Assembly: GCA_030378035.1 (NCBI GenBank)
Contig: JAUCGI010000033.1
Coordinates: forward strand, 1 to 38,528
Length of the DNA stretch: 38,528 nt
From: Desulfobacterales bacterium HSG2
Lineage (GTDB): Bacteria > Desulfobacterota > Desulfobacteria > Desulfobacterales > 4be13
Reading direction: 5' to 3'
A program made the position numbers and the translations under genes. The notes below the pieces were generated by a model, which saw nothing but the letters and a program-made list of their open reading frames with translations, ran no database searches and had not been told where the DNA came from. Below, piece after piece: positions 24,298 to 31,872 of the stretch (the first letter of the stretch is position 1; every line of letters begins with the position of its first letter).

Positions 24298-24903
24298 TCA
24301 ACACTTCTTCCCCATTTCAATGACCTGTTCGGGGGTCAGTTCCTGTTTCATGGGAGCACCTCCTTTGGAAAACCGGTGTTTCCACAAGCCCTGCAAAAAC
24401 CAGAGCAGTTTCACGGAAAACGAGCCGATATTCTGAGCTTTCAGTATTCTGAAAGCGGCCCTTTTCTCCTGCCTTCGGTCTGCAAAGCATTTAATATAAG
24501 CGTTATGCGGTTCCTCTGAGAGTTCCCGTTCAGGATCAGCAGGGTAACCGATTCCAGTAACGGATGCCGACTCTGATACACGCCGGCCTTGCTCGTCGGA
24601 AAATAGCCGAATCTGTCCAGCGTCATATCCCACGGCCTGACGAAACGCAGACAATCCGACGGATTCGGAATATTTGAATTCCAGGAGAATATGATCGGCG
24701 CTGCTGTCTCTTATGCCGTCGGGCGTTCCAGTTGATCGGGGGTCCATCTTTGCTGCATCCTTCTCAGCAACAGAATATCCGCCTTCGGCGGATTGGCCCA
24801 TCACCTCCAACTCTGTGAACACTTTGATCCCGACTGGAATCAGAAGCTCCTCAAGCAGCCTGCCTAACAGACGGTGCCAGCGGGTTTTCGGGGTTTTTGC
24901 CAT
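24298..24903 (-). pseudogene. decayed multicopy gene, possible PD-(D/E)XK-like family
   Basis: The frame begins MAKTPKTRWHRLLGRLLEEL at ATG 24903 and includes DGIRDSSADHILLEFKYSES, where the E-x-K in a beta strand recalls PD-(D/E)XK nucleases. It ends with GAPMKQELTPEQVIEMGKKC. The middle is out of register: at about 24441-24626 another frame reads DRFGYFPTSKAGVYQSRHPL and LLESVTLLILNG, and the first frame resumes at LSEEPHNAYIKCF. So there are two compensating shifts, probably with an internal deletion. Further 3'-end fragments of the same family lie at 33250-34075. I do not recognise the family by name. Confidence 0.65.
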
Positions 24904-24941
24904 TTCTGAATTTTCTTTTGAATAATATGTTATATCAAATG

Positions 24942-25092
24942 TAGGTCGTCTAAAAATGCCGTTTTTAGCCATTATTTTTTGCCTGATTTCCGGCCCTGAA
25001 AAATCTGACCACAATGCCCGTTTTAACGGGAATCAGCCTGAATATCAGGGGCCCAAAAAGTGGGCAAAGGAAATTAGCTGATTTAGACGGCT
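24942..25092. mobile_element. 151-bp inverted-repeat element, copy 1, with 11-bp target duplication
   Basis: TATATCAAATG flanks the element on both sides (24931-24941 and 25093-25103). Ends are AGGTCGTCTAAA and TTTAGACGGCT, inverted repeats with small differences. Length and interior match copy 2 at 36559-36709. There is no open frame. It is inserted 28 bases upstream of the decayed gene at 24298-24903, in its leader. Confidence 0.88.
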
Positions 25093-25149
25093 TATATCAA
25101 ATGGGACTCGTGTTCATTTTGAATCCTCAAAATTTTATTTCTTATACAC

Positions 25150-25265
25150 CTTGACAGAATGTTTGTCAAGCAAAAAGCCGGGAATCAATTCCCCGGCTGA
25201 GAGCTTCAAGTACGCTGAAGCGCACTGTCACAGGCCGGGCTTACCAGCTAGCTCCGGTCGGATTG
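25150..25265 (+). other. GC-rich block with nested hairpins
   Basis: Three short inverted repeats follow each other: CTTGACA/TGTCAAG (25150-25170), AGCCGGGAAT/ATTCCCCGGCT (25176-25198) and GCTTCA/TGAAGC (25203-25221), then AGCTAGCT in a CCGG-flanked stretch. The composition differs from the AT-rich surroundings. It resembles the structured right ends of IS200/IS605-type elements or a small RNA. No transposase or TnpB is present, so the identity is open. Confidence 0.35.
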
Positions 25266-25276
25266 GGTGGGAAAAT

Positions 25277-25305
25277 TTGACAATATTATCATTATGTATT
25301 ATAAA
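25277..25305 (+). promoter_or_regulatory. sigma-70-type promoter for the brnTA locus
   Basis: TTGACA at 25277-25282 and TATAAA at 25300-25305 are separated by 17 bases, a near-consensus promoter. It points to the BrnT start at 25352, leaving a leader of about 40 bases. It is not inside any other gene. Confidence 0.75.
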
Positions 25306-25351
25306 TAAATTTGTGTTGTTTTTCAAGGGATTGTCGGAAAAGGGGTCAAGA

Positions 25352-25634
25352 ATGCGTTTTGAATGGGATCCTGTCAAAGCTAATATCAATACGAAGCGAC
25401 ATGGGATAAGTTTCGAGGAGGCAGTGGAATCTTTCTTCGATCCCGACGCGGCAGATGATTATGATGACGAGCATTCGGAATATGAAGCTCGATATAATCT
25501 CATTATGTTTTTCGAGTCACCGACTCCTGTTCATCGCATATACGGAACCCGGAGATGATATGATTCGAATTGTTTCCGCCCGTAAAGCGGAAACAAAGTG
25601 TATGAGGATTTATGAACAGGGAAAACGATACTGA
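25352..25634 (+). pseudogene. brnT: BrnT-like toxin with a one-base frameshift
   Basis: BrnT is a ribonuclease toxin of the RelE superfamily. The first frame reads MRFEWDPVKANINTKRHGIS, FEEAVESFFDPDA and DEHSEYEARYNLIMF, the classic BrnT start. It then runs out as FESPTPVHRIYGTRR and stops at 25558. In the next frame the expected continuation SSHRLLFIAYTEPGDDMI, RIVSARKAETKCMR and IYEQGKRY ends at TGA 25632-25634. Deleting one T of the T5 run at 25508-25512 joins the two exactly (LIMFSSHRLLFIAYTE). So the gene carries a one-base insertion in a homopolymer. It could be a true inactivating mutation, a switchable tract, or a sequencing error. The downstream brnA overlaps the restored frame. Confidence 0.85.
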
Positions 25635-25941
25635 AGAAATCATCGTGGATGTTACGGAAGAGGAATACAAAAACGATCTGGCACGCGGACTTCATGAAGA
25701 TGAGGTGATGAAAGCGGGCCGTCACAAATTCAGACGCGGCGGATTCCTCAGCCGTCACGGAGTCACTTCTGCTCCGGCAAAAATCCGGATATCTGTTGAC
25801 ATTGATCCCGATATACTGAGCTACTTCAAAGAGCGGGCTTCAGATGCTGATTTGTATGAGGCGGAATTCAACGATATATTACGAGAGTTGATTGAAACAG
25901 AAAAGAATCTCTCGGCTTCTGGTGAAATAAGGCATTCATAA
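25612..25941 (+). CDS. brnA: BrnA-like antitoxin
   Basis: BrnA is the DNA-binding antitoxin that neutralises BrnT and represses the operon. The 109-residue protein ends with the ribbon-helix-helix block KIRISVDIDPDILSYFKERA followed by EFNDILRELIETEKN, as in BrnA family members. The N-terminal half is acidic and charged. ATG 25612 follows GAGGATT and overlaps the restored brnT frame by 23 bases. It is read from the promoter at 25277-25305 together with the frameshifted toxin. The antitoxin frame is undamaged. Confidence 0.82.
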   Translation: MNRENDTEEIIVDVTEEEYKNDLARGLHEDEVMKAGRHKFRRGGFLSRHGVTSAPAKIRISVDIDPDILSYFKERASDADLYEAEFNDILRELIETEKNLSASGEIRHS

Positions 25942-26000
25942 TCTTCCGAGTGTGTGTTTCGCATCGGAAAGGTGTGATAGGACCGACTTCGTTCTCATTG

Positions 26001-26487
26001 TCAAGCATCTTCCCCAACTTCACGAAGAGCCTTGGAAATCAAATTCTGACTCATCCTGAAGTTTGCATGTATTAAGAGATTGTGCAGTTCTGTCCGCAAG
26101 TTCTCAATCAATCCCATTTTTCTTGCCCAGATCAGTATTCCCAGCGTACCCAGAATGTTCAGTCCCAAATTTGCGGCCAAGGTTCTTGCCAGTTTATCAT
26201 CCAGAAGAATAATATCCGCACTTATTTCCATACCAAGGGCAATAGCTTCGGATTCTCCGTAATCAAGGTCTTTTTCAAGCGATTTTGCCAGCATCGTGTT
26301 TTGCAAAGATTCGACTTTGATCCAATCTGCCCGGAGAATATCATCTGTACCTTTTTTATGCCTGCCTTCAACGGTAATTTCCGTCCAAACCGCATCAGGA
26401 ATAATAATTTTCCCGAATTTATTCTTTAACAAATACAGTTTTTCGATAACAGACAGCGCCATCAGAGGAATCACTTACAATTTTCAT
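26001..26487 (-). pseudogene. PIN-domain toxin (DUF3368-like), frameshifted near the start
   Basis: PIN toxins are metal-dependent ribonucleases. Most of the protein is intact: LYLLKNKFGKIIIPDAVWTE, YGESEAIALGMEISADIILL, DDKLARTLAANLGL and GTLGILIWARKMGLI. The natural start ATG at 26487 overlaps the UPF0175 stop as ATGA and reads MKIVSDSS, the usual PIN beginning with the first catalytic Asp. It then goes out of frame before PLMALSVIEKLYLL. A GTG at 26474 could start the remaining frame (VIPLMALS) but would leave out that Asp. A small deletion (two or four bases) after GATTCC explains this. The product is likely inactive. Confidence 0.8.
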
Positions 26488-26741
26488 AATCTCTCCATGG
26501 TTTTCAGGTCTTTTTCCAATTCCTCGGCATCATAATTTACTGGCACATTTTCTTTTGCCAATATTTCCTGAAACAGCCATTTATTCAGACTGGCAAGCTC
26601 TCTGGCCTTTCCAAAGCCCAGGATCCCTTTCTGATACAGCCGGATTGCCAGTTCTGTCCGGAGCCGTTCCTGAAGCTCGGATTTGGGTATTTTTAATGAA
26701 AAAGCTATTTTTTCAGGTATTTCTATGCATACAGATTCCAT
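26484..26741 (-). CDS. UPF0175 family antitoxin-like protein
   Basis: The 85-residue protein (MESVCIEIPEKIAFSLKIPK, ELQERLRTELAIRLYQKGIL, GFGKARELASLNKWLFQEIL, AKENVPVNYDAEELEKDL) has the sequence pattern of the UPF0175 family, small helix-turn-helix-like proteins found upstream of DUF3368 PIN toxins. ATG 26741 has AAAGGAGCG upstream. Its stop overlaps the toxin ATG by four bases. The frame is complete, in contrast to the damaged toxin. Confidence 0.85.
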   Translation of the reverse strand: MESVCIEIPEKIAFSLKIPKSELQERLRTELAIRLYQKGILGFGKARELASLNKWLFQEILAKENVPVNYDAEELEKDLKTMERL

Positions 26742-26965
26742 TATGATACGCTCCTTTTAGTTTGTTTTGTCTCAATCCGGCTGATTACGGCCGGAGTGGT
26801 ATGGGCTTTTTCAGCCAGCATCTTCATCGAAAGCGACTGAGACACTCTCTCCTGATGAACTGCCTCTGCAAGAACAATCCTTGCCCGAACTTCCTCAGCA
26901 AATTTTTCAGCCTTCGGATGCTTGTCTGCCTCCCCAAAAACATCGAAATACTTTTTTGCTTTCAT
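26741..26965 (-). CDS. C-terminally truncated HigA-like antitoxin
   Basis: The first 65 residues (MKAKKYFDVFGEADKHPKAE up to AEKAHTTPAVISRIE) are nearly identical to the complete XRE-type antitoxin at 34087-34371. After VISRIE the sequence changes to TKQTKRSVS and stops at the ribosome binding site of the UPF0175 gene, so the last 25 or so residues of the intact version are lost. The helix-turn-helix is largely retained but the end of the fold is missing. It is probably a deletion remnant created when the two loci were fused; whether it still binds DNA is unknown. Confidence 0.75.
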   Translation of the reverse strand: MKAKKYFDVFGEADKHPKAEKFAEEVRARIVLAEAVHQERVSQSLSMKMLAEKAHTTPAVISRIETKQTKRSVS

Positions 26966-27000
26966 AATTCCTCCGAGTCTTACGAATCGTCTTAAATGTT

Positions 27001-27122
27001 AAGTGGCAAAGAATGCCTGTTTTTCAGATAATCCCCGATGTATCTCTCCATTCGTTTTATAAATTCATGCTCGACCTTGGTGATTTTCCTTTTCTTCGCT
27101 TTTTAATACAAATCGGGCTTGT
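27001..27122 (-). pseudogene. 3' fragment of a HigB-like toxin gene
   Basis: This segment matches the last 40 or so codons of the toxin at 34398-34826 (residues KRKITKVEHEFIKRMERYIG and DYLKNRHSLPLNI). The codon for Gln in YQKAKK is changed so that TAA appears in frame. Homology ends at about 27122, where an unrelated antitoxin gene has been joined. It cannot make a toxin. Confidence 0.8.
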
Positions 27123-27670
27123 GGCATTCAGAAGTGCCAGGGTTTTTATTTCTCCCAACCATTCGATAAAATCCAGTGACTCACTTATATCGCCTGTTTC
27201 AAAACGATTTTCAAACTCCTCGGAAGTCATATCATATTTTTCCTGAAGAGCCTACGCATAAACTCTTTTTTAATAAACAAATCAACATGATAAAAAATAA
27301 TTCTCTTGTAGAATTTTGTAAAAATAACTCTTCAGTGGTTTAGTTTGGACTACCATATATTGTGGTATCTTATTTTTTACTACATCCACATTTTGTCCAT
27401 ATACAATATGTAGTGGTTAAAATTTATCTTAATTAGCAGTCAAAATCGGCCTTTTACAAAATTTTACAAACGATTAGTTCTTTACAACCCTGATTTATAT
27501 AGGTAAAAACAGTTTATGCGTAGGCTCTGAAAAGAAATTAATCTCTGATTTGTTCTGTGAATTGCCATATCCAGTGTGCGTAATTCGGATTGGATAGCCG
27601 ATTCTATCAGCGGTCTGATCGGAATTTCCGAATTACCGGATATGGTGATTTCCTGTAAGTACCTGGCCAT
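27057..27670 (-). pseudogene. antitoxin-like gene split by a 280-bp element
   Basis: The 5' part (ATG 27670 down to 27528) reads MARYLQEITISGNSEIPIRP, LIESAIQSELRTLDMAIHRT and NQRLISFQ. The 3' part (27247 downwards) reads EKYDMTSEEFENRFETGDIS and ESLDFIEWLGEIKTLALL. Removing the element plus one TTCA copy joins them in frame as ISFQEKYDMTSEEF. The whole resembles small antitoxin-like proteins with a helical ELRTLE-type core and an MTSEEF tail. The 3' end is further fused out of frame to a HigB fragment, so the last residues are not native. An upstream GTG at 27688 in repeat sequence could be an alternative start. Confidence 0.82.
27248..27527. mobile_element. 280-bp inverted-repeat element with 4-bp target duplication
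   Basis: Perfect 17-bp terminal inverted repeats, GAGCCTACGCATAAACT at 27248-27264 and its complement at 27511-27527, are flanked by TGAA at 27244-27247 and 27528-27531. The interior is very AT-rich with no useful frame. Excision of the element and one TGAA restores the interrupted gene exactly, which confirms the boundaries. Confidence 0.95.
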
Positions 27671-27762
27671 AAATTCTTTTGTTCTCACCTTTGTGCCTTT
27701 CTTTGTGCCTTTGTGCCTTTGTGTGAGATATAAAATGCCAAAAAACTTATGGCCAGGTACTT
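27657..27762. repeat. CACAAAGG-rich block bounded by a 16-bp inverted repeat
   Basis: AAGTACCTGGCCATAA at 27657-27672 is exactly complementary to 27747-27762. Between them is a run of CCTTTGTG units, reverse of the CACAAAGG block at about 21197-21240, which also has ATTTATGGCC nearby. The left arm contains the start codon of the split antitoxin gene, so its 5' end was duplicated in inverted form or derives from the repeat. Confidence 0.7.
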
Positions 27763-28137
27763 ATCATTGTTATCTCCGTTTTCTGTGTACAGAACAAAAA
27801 TTGTTGAGGCACTGATATTACTGAATGCGGACATTTCAGATAAAAACACCTGAGCAACCGGTAGAAAGACTGTCCGAAAATTTAAAGTTTTCTGTCCCGC
27901 ACACAACTCCGTTATAAAAAGAAATGTTCGGTAATTTATTCCTCTGTAGTAGGTACTTGGCCGGAAAAGGTTTTCCGATTTTTTCATCTGTTTTTTATTG
28001 CAAGGTTATTTGTCTGATCTCTCGTTACCGGTAATTTGAATAAACTATATCATAATCGTCATATTGTCAAGAAAATAAGAAAGACCCGGAAAAAAATCGC
28101 TGAAGTTTTAAAAATGGCTGAAGTCCAGATACAAAAA
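27763..28137. other. spacer without recognised gene
   Basis: A frame of about 100 codons exists on the - strand but resembles nothing I know and partly reads repeat sequence. TTGACA on the - strand near 28050 with a TATAGT 15 bases on might be a promoter. Otherwise I see nothing definite. Confidence 0.4.
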
Positions 28138-28171
28138 AATCCGTTATCAGGTTTTGGGCTGATAACGGATT
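28138..28171 (-). terminator. intrinsic terminator downstream of the retropepsin-like gene
   Basis: A perfect 13-bp stem, AATCCGTTATCAG and its complement, with an 8-nt loop is followed on the - strand by seven T residues. It would end - strand transcripts from 28406-29002. A near-identical terminator stands after the aminotransferase gene (34995-35034). Confidence 0.85.
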
Positions 28172-28174
28172 CTT

Positions 28175-28366
28175 GATCCGGAGTGCCAAAGTTTCACTTT
28201 GGCCCACATAGCCGCCGGAGTACAACTCGAAACAAAAATTTGGGGATGGAAACGAGGTTACGATACCAAAGCCGGCTTGGAGGATCAGGCTGCATGCTTC
28301 CGGGATGGTCATAAAGTAACGGGTGACATTCGAGGCTGTGATACGGCTGTCAAATTTCTTGAACAA
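28175..28366 (-). pseudogene. duplicated remnant: hairpin repeat plus capD/pglF fragment
   Basis: Positions 28175-28203 are a hairpin repeat (GATCCGGAGTGCCAAAGTTT then CACTTTGGC) also found at 29780-29806 and 35063-35090. About 28271-28332 matches the codons NVTRYFMTIPEACSLILQAG of the dehydratase gene at 29887-31749, flanked by ACGAGGTTACGATACCAAAG-like sequence that resembles 29855-29880. This is a short duplicated and decayed piece of the sugar locus, not a gene. Confidence 0.75.
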
Positions 28367-28405
28367 CAGACCTCCGAGGTTTTAAAAACCTCTGGTGACC
28401 GAAAG

Positions 28406-29002
28406 TCATTTGTCCGTATCACCAACCCAGCAGAATTCGATATTTCTCTCTTTTTGTTTGAATGTGATGTGAAAATTGTCAAATACAACCGATCTTCCGA
28501 TAATCAGCTCTGTTTCGTCTTTCTGAATCCATATAACAGGGATTTTCAATGGATGATCATCAATTTTGATCTGACATTCTCTTAACAAACAATCTATTTC
28601 TCCGCCAATTCCGTACGCTTTTAACCGAACTTCCTGGGGATAGCGTTCAAAGCCCATATCCATCCCGACTTTCAGGGGAATACAGGAAATATCGGCACCA
28701 GAGTCTATCAAAGCACTATAAGTGAACGATTCATTCGTAAGGCTGATCAGTTCAATGGGATATAATGGCTGCCAGTCTGTAAGAGATACGGATTTCAAAT
28801 GAATGGGATGGATGGTCAGAGAGCCTATGTTTTGGGGAACATAATAGAGGACATATTCATTTTCCTGCTCTCTGGCCATTTTATCAACCTGCCTGAGATG
28901 TTCACCGTGTGCAATAATTTTGTCTGTGATGGCAACATATCTGCCTTTGTACCGGGATAAAAGCAATTTGTTTTTCACAATCCATGTGCCGATGTCTGTC
29001 AT
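28406..29002 (-). CDS. DUF5678-like plus retropepsin-like aspartic protease domain protein
   Basis: This 198-residue protein has two parts. Residues 1-60 (WIVKNKLLLSRYKGRYVAIT, DKIIAHGEHLRQVDKMAREQ, EYVLYYVP) resemble the small DUF5678 domain. Residues about 75-190 look like a retroviral-type aspartyl protease: SALIDSGADISCIPLKVG contains the DSG active-site triad, and ELIIGRSVVFDNFHITF matches the conserved second motif. Such proteins dimerise to form one active site. No membrane segment or signal is seen. ATG 29002 has AAAGGAGG seven bases upstream. It is a single gene followed by an intrinsic terminator. Substrate and role are unknown; an accessory or defence-like role is possible but unsupported. 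Confidence 0.8.
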   Translation of the reverse strand: MTDIGTWIVKNKLLLSRYKGRYVAITDKIIAHGEHLRQVDKMAREQENEYVLYYVPQNIGSLTIHPIHLKSVSLTDWQPLYPIELISLTNESFTYSALIDSGADISCIPLKVGMDMGFERYPQEVRLKAYGIGGEIDCLLRECQIKIDDHPLKIPVIWIQKDETELIIGRSVVFDNFHITFKQKERNIEFCWVGDTDK

Positions 29003-29154
29003 ACTTATCCTCCTTTCAATGTACCTGATTCCATTTCCAAGACAATCCTGTCATAAAATCAGTACTTTTCTAATAAAGGTATATCGTGACAATTATATTG
29101 TCAAGCAAGAACACCTTATGAAAATTTAAGGGGTTTAAGAATATATCGGGGAAA

Positions 29155-29215
29155 ACCATTGGCATCCAGAAGAACAATATCCGCACTCATTTCTGTAGCA
29201 AGGGCAATGGCTTCC
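29155..29215 (-). pseudogene. fragment of a PIN-domain toxin gene
   Basis: The - strand reads EEAIALATEMSADIVLLDAN, closely matching the ESEAIALGMEISADIILLDD core of the PIN toxin at 26001-26487. No more of the gene is present on either side. It is a short relic. Confidence 0.7.
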
Positions 29216-29254
29216 TCTGGGACAAGAAGGAAACGACTTGACATATAAAAAAAA

Positions 29255-29405
29255 TCTGATTATAACGCCTTTTGGGAGATTGTGTCAACAAGGGATTTCA
29301 ACGGTCCGAAGCCTGTCATTCCGGGCAGAAATGATAAGAATCGGCAGGATTCTTATCATTTCTGACCCGGAATCCACGGTCTCTCCAAAAGGCGTTATAA
29401 TCAGA
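29255..29405. mobile_element. palindromic element with TCTGATTATAACG ends, copy 1
   Basis: Terminal inverted repeats of 21 bp are perfect: the left begins TCTGATTATAACGCCTTTTG (29255-29275), the right is its complement (29385-29405). Inside, CAGAAATGATAAGAATC and its complement form a 17-bp stem around GGCAG. The whole 151 bp can fold into one long hairpin. There is no coding content and no clear target duplication. Confidence 0.88.
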
Positions 29406-29594
29406 CATTTTCTATGCTCTCCAGTGCGGAAATCCTCTCATTCAGTCTCATAGCCAGCTCAAACTCCCCTGCGGGAAGTTTTGGCAATTTGAATGACGAC
29501 CAATTCAGGCAGTATGTACTGGGGACTTTTCTGGAATTTGTCCAAGATATAAAAGAGGTATGACAGGCTCGGCTTTGTTCACAGAAAAATCCGT
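29406..29594. other. spacer between two palindromic elements
   Basis: The - strand carries a short frame with KLPKLPAGEFELAMRLNERI followed by SALESIEN. The + strand has a frame ending RQYVLGTFLEFVQDIKEV. Both look like ends of lost genes. Neither is complete and neither is recognised. Confidence 0.4.
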
Positions 29595-29768
29595 TTGATT
29601 ATAACGTATTCAGGGGAGGCCGGCAATATGACAGCGGATTTCAGGATGAAACGGATATTCCCGGACCGAAGACCTGAACGGATTCCCGGACGGAGGGAGA
29701 TATCCGTTTTATCCTCCTATCCGTTGTCATATTCCCGGTCCGGGCCTCCCCAAAATCCGTTATAATCA
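29595..29768. mobile_element. palindromic element with TGATTATAACG ends, copy 2
   Basis: TGATTATAACG at 29595-29605 and CGTTATAATCA at 29758-29768 form the ends. Further inside GGGGAGGCCGG...ATATGACA pairs with TGTCATATTCCCGGTCCGGG-like sequence, and AAACGGATAT pairs with ATATCCGTTTT. It shares only the termini with copy 1; interiors differ. Confidence 0.8.
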
Positions 29769-29779
29769 GGGATTTCTCT

Positions 29780-29806
29780 GATCCGGAGTGCAAAGTTTAC
29801 TTTGCA
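29780..29806. repeat. GATCCGGAGTGCAAAGTTT hairpin repeat
   Basis: The sequence has TGCAAAGT-TT-ACTTTGCA as a perfect hairpin preceded by GATCCGGAG. Related copies are at 28175-28203 and 35063-35090. Each copy lies just after a sugar gene or its remnant on the - strand. Confidence 0.8.
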
Positions 29807-29886
29807 AGTTCTTTGACCGCCAGAGCATAATTCCCATCAAAAACTTATGGCTGACGACGATGTTACGACACCAAAACCGACGGAAT

Positions 29887-31749
29887 TCAAGCCTCCGTAC
29901 TGTACTCCGGCACAATCCTTCTCAATTCTTTTTTTATCCCGGCCGTATCCCCGGCCTGGGCCAGTTCAACCAGTTTCTCCAAATGGCCGTTTATTTCATC
30001 CATCGGCTTATGGTTGTCCGTTTTCAGCATCATAATGTCACTGTGTTGGGTCTTGTCGGCTTCGTCCTGTCCGATCAGCTCCTCATACAGTTTTTCGCCC
30101 GGTCTGAGCCCGGTGTATTCGATCTCTATGTCCTCGCCGGGTTTGAAACCGGACAGGGTGATCATATCCCGGGCCATTTCGCCGATTCGGACAGGCTCTC
30201 CCATCTTCAGGATGAATATCTCACCGCCCTCGCCGATTGCACCGGCCTGAAGGATCAGGCTGCATGCTTCCGGGATGGTCATAAAGTAACGAGTGACATT
30301 CGGGTCCGTCACGGTGACGGGGCCGCCTCTTGCAATCTGTTTTTTGAAGAGCGGGACCACGCTGCCGATACTTCCCACCACATTTCCGAACCTTACCGCT
30401 ATGTAGCGGGTATGATTTCTGTCCGAATATGCCTGAGTCAGAAGCTCCGCTATCCGTTTTGATGCGCCCATTACGTTTGTGGGGCGGACCGCCTTGTCCG
30501 TGGAGACCAGAACAAAGCGGTCAATCAGGTACTGGTGGCAAAGTTCAAGAATGTTTCTTGTACCGATGACATTGTTAAATATGGCTTCCCATGGATGAAA
30601 TTCCATCATGGGCACATGCTTGTAAGCTGCCGCATGAAAGACAACTTCGGGATTATGTTTCTCGAAAACCCGTCTTATCAGTTCTTTATCCTGGATAGTA
30701 GCAAGGATGGAGACGATCTTCAACTCCGAATGCTTTGCGGCCAGGCTCAACTCGATGTCGTAAAGACCCGATTCATTCTGCTCCACAATGATCAGTTCTT
30801 CAGGCTTAAAACGTGCAATCTGCCTGCAAAGTTCTGAGCCTATGGATCCGGCACCGCCTGTCACCAGAACTTTTTTGCCGGCCAGATAGCCTCCGATCTG
30901 TTTCATATTCAGGCGAACCGGTTCTCTGCGCAGGAGGTCTTCGTAGCGGACTTGGCGTATCGTATTCAGGGCCACTCTCCCTTCAAGCAATTCCCATACA
31001 TTCGGTACGGTCTTGAATGGAATATCCGTGCATTTGCAGGAGTTGACGATTCGCCTCATCTCAATATTTGAAGCGGATGAGATGGCAATAATGATTTCGT
31101 CAACCTTGTATTCATTAACGGCTTCTTCCATGTCCTGCAATGTGCCGAGAACCGGGATCCCATGAATCTTCTGCTTCAGTTTGGAAGGGTCGTCGTCAAT
31201 AAATCCCACCACATCATAATACAGCTTGGGATTCTCTCCGATCTCTTCCATGAGTCTCGCGCCCATGTTTCCTGCGCCGACGATAAGAACCTTTTTAATG
31301 CCCGATCTCGATTTTCCCGAAAGCAGAATACGTTTATTCGCAAAGGTTCGGCTATAGTACAACCGAATGGCGACCCGGTCTCCGGATAACAGCAGCAGCG
31401 TCAGCATGAAGTCGATGACAAAGACCCCTCTGGCAAATCCGCTGAAACGGTATGCTATGAGAATGATTACCATTATGACACATGATGAGAGCACACATGC
31501 TTTTATCAGGTTGGTCAGATCATGGAGACTTGTATATCGCCACATTCCTTTATACAGATCAAAGACAAGAAATGAGATGAGCTTTATCAGGGCAACCCAT
31601 ACCGCTGATTGGGCCCAGGTCGTAAGATGTGTCGGCGGAATATTTCCATCAAATCGGAGATAGTGAGAAAAGTAATAGGAAAAGCTCACCACAAGTGCAT
31701 CCCCGATAAACATGACCCAGAAGTTCTGGTTTCTTGCAAAATAAAACAT
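29887..31749 (-). CDS. pglF: UDP-sugar 4,6-dehydratase, WbpM/PglF/CapD type
   Basis: This inner-membrane enzyme converts UDP-GlcNAc to the 4-keto-6-deoxy sugar. The 620-residue protein has four membrane helices in the first 140 residues (from ARNQNFWVMFIGDALVVSFS). A first Rossmann region follows ([33 protein letters not shown]). The catalytic SDR domain starts at about residue 300 with KKVLVTGGAGSIGSELCRQI, then FHAAAYKHVPMMEFHP, VSTDKAVRPTNVMGASKR and VRFGNVVGSIGSVVPLFK, and ends with TGLRPGEKLYEELI. The Met in NVMGASK at the usual Tyr position is typical of this membrane-bound subfamily. ATG 31749 has GGGGGAGG upstream. The gene symbol is by function class; WbpM or CapD would be equally apt. 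Confidence 0.93.
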   Translation of the reverse strand: MFYFARNQNFWVMFIGDALVVSFSYYFSHYLRFDGNIPPTHLTTWAQSAVWVALIKLISFLVFDLYKGMWRYTSLHDLTNLIKACVLSSCVIMVIILIAYRFSGFARGVFVIDFMLTLLLLSGDRVAIRLYYSRTFANKRILLSGKSRSGIKKVLIVGAGNMGARLMEEIGENPKLYYDVVGFIDDDPSKLKQKIHGIPVLGTLQDMEEAVNEYKVDEIIIAISSASNIEMRRIVNSCKCTDIPFKTVPNVWELLEGRVALNTIRQVRYEDLLRREPVRLNMKQIGGYLAGKKVLVTGGAGSIGSELCRQIARFKPEELIIVEQNESGLYDIELSLAAKHSELKIVSILATIQDKELIRRVFEKHNPEVVFHAAAYKHVPMMEFHPWEAIFNNVIGTRNILELCHQYLIDRFVLVSTDKAVRPTNVMGASKRIAELLTQAYSDRNHTRYIAVRFGNVVGSIGSVVPLFKKQIARGGPVTVTDPNVTRYFMTIPEACSLILQAGAIGEGGEIFILKMGEPVRIGEMARDMITLSGFKPGEDIEIEYTGLRPGEKLYEELIGQDEADKTQHSDIMMLKTDNHKPMDEINGHLEKLVELAQAGDTAGIKKELRRIVPEYSTEA

Positions 31750-31872
31750 TGAATTTCCCTCCCCCTTTAATATTCAGGATATTTGGATAGAATGATTGTT
31801 TAACTATCTCTTATTTCACATGCAGAGATTGAGATCAATGGGGTGAGGGGAGTATTCGTAGGGAGAAATACG

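Noticed and set aside
28067..28366. Protein of about 100 residues containing NVTRYFMTIPEACSLI
   Set aside because: The similarity is a 60-bp duplicated piece of the dehydratase gene; the rest runs through a terminator and hairpin repeat.
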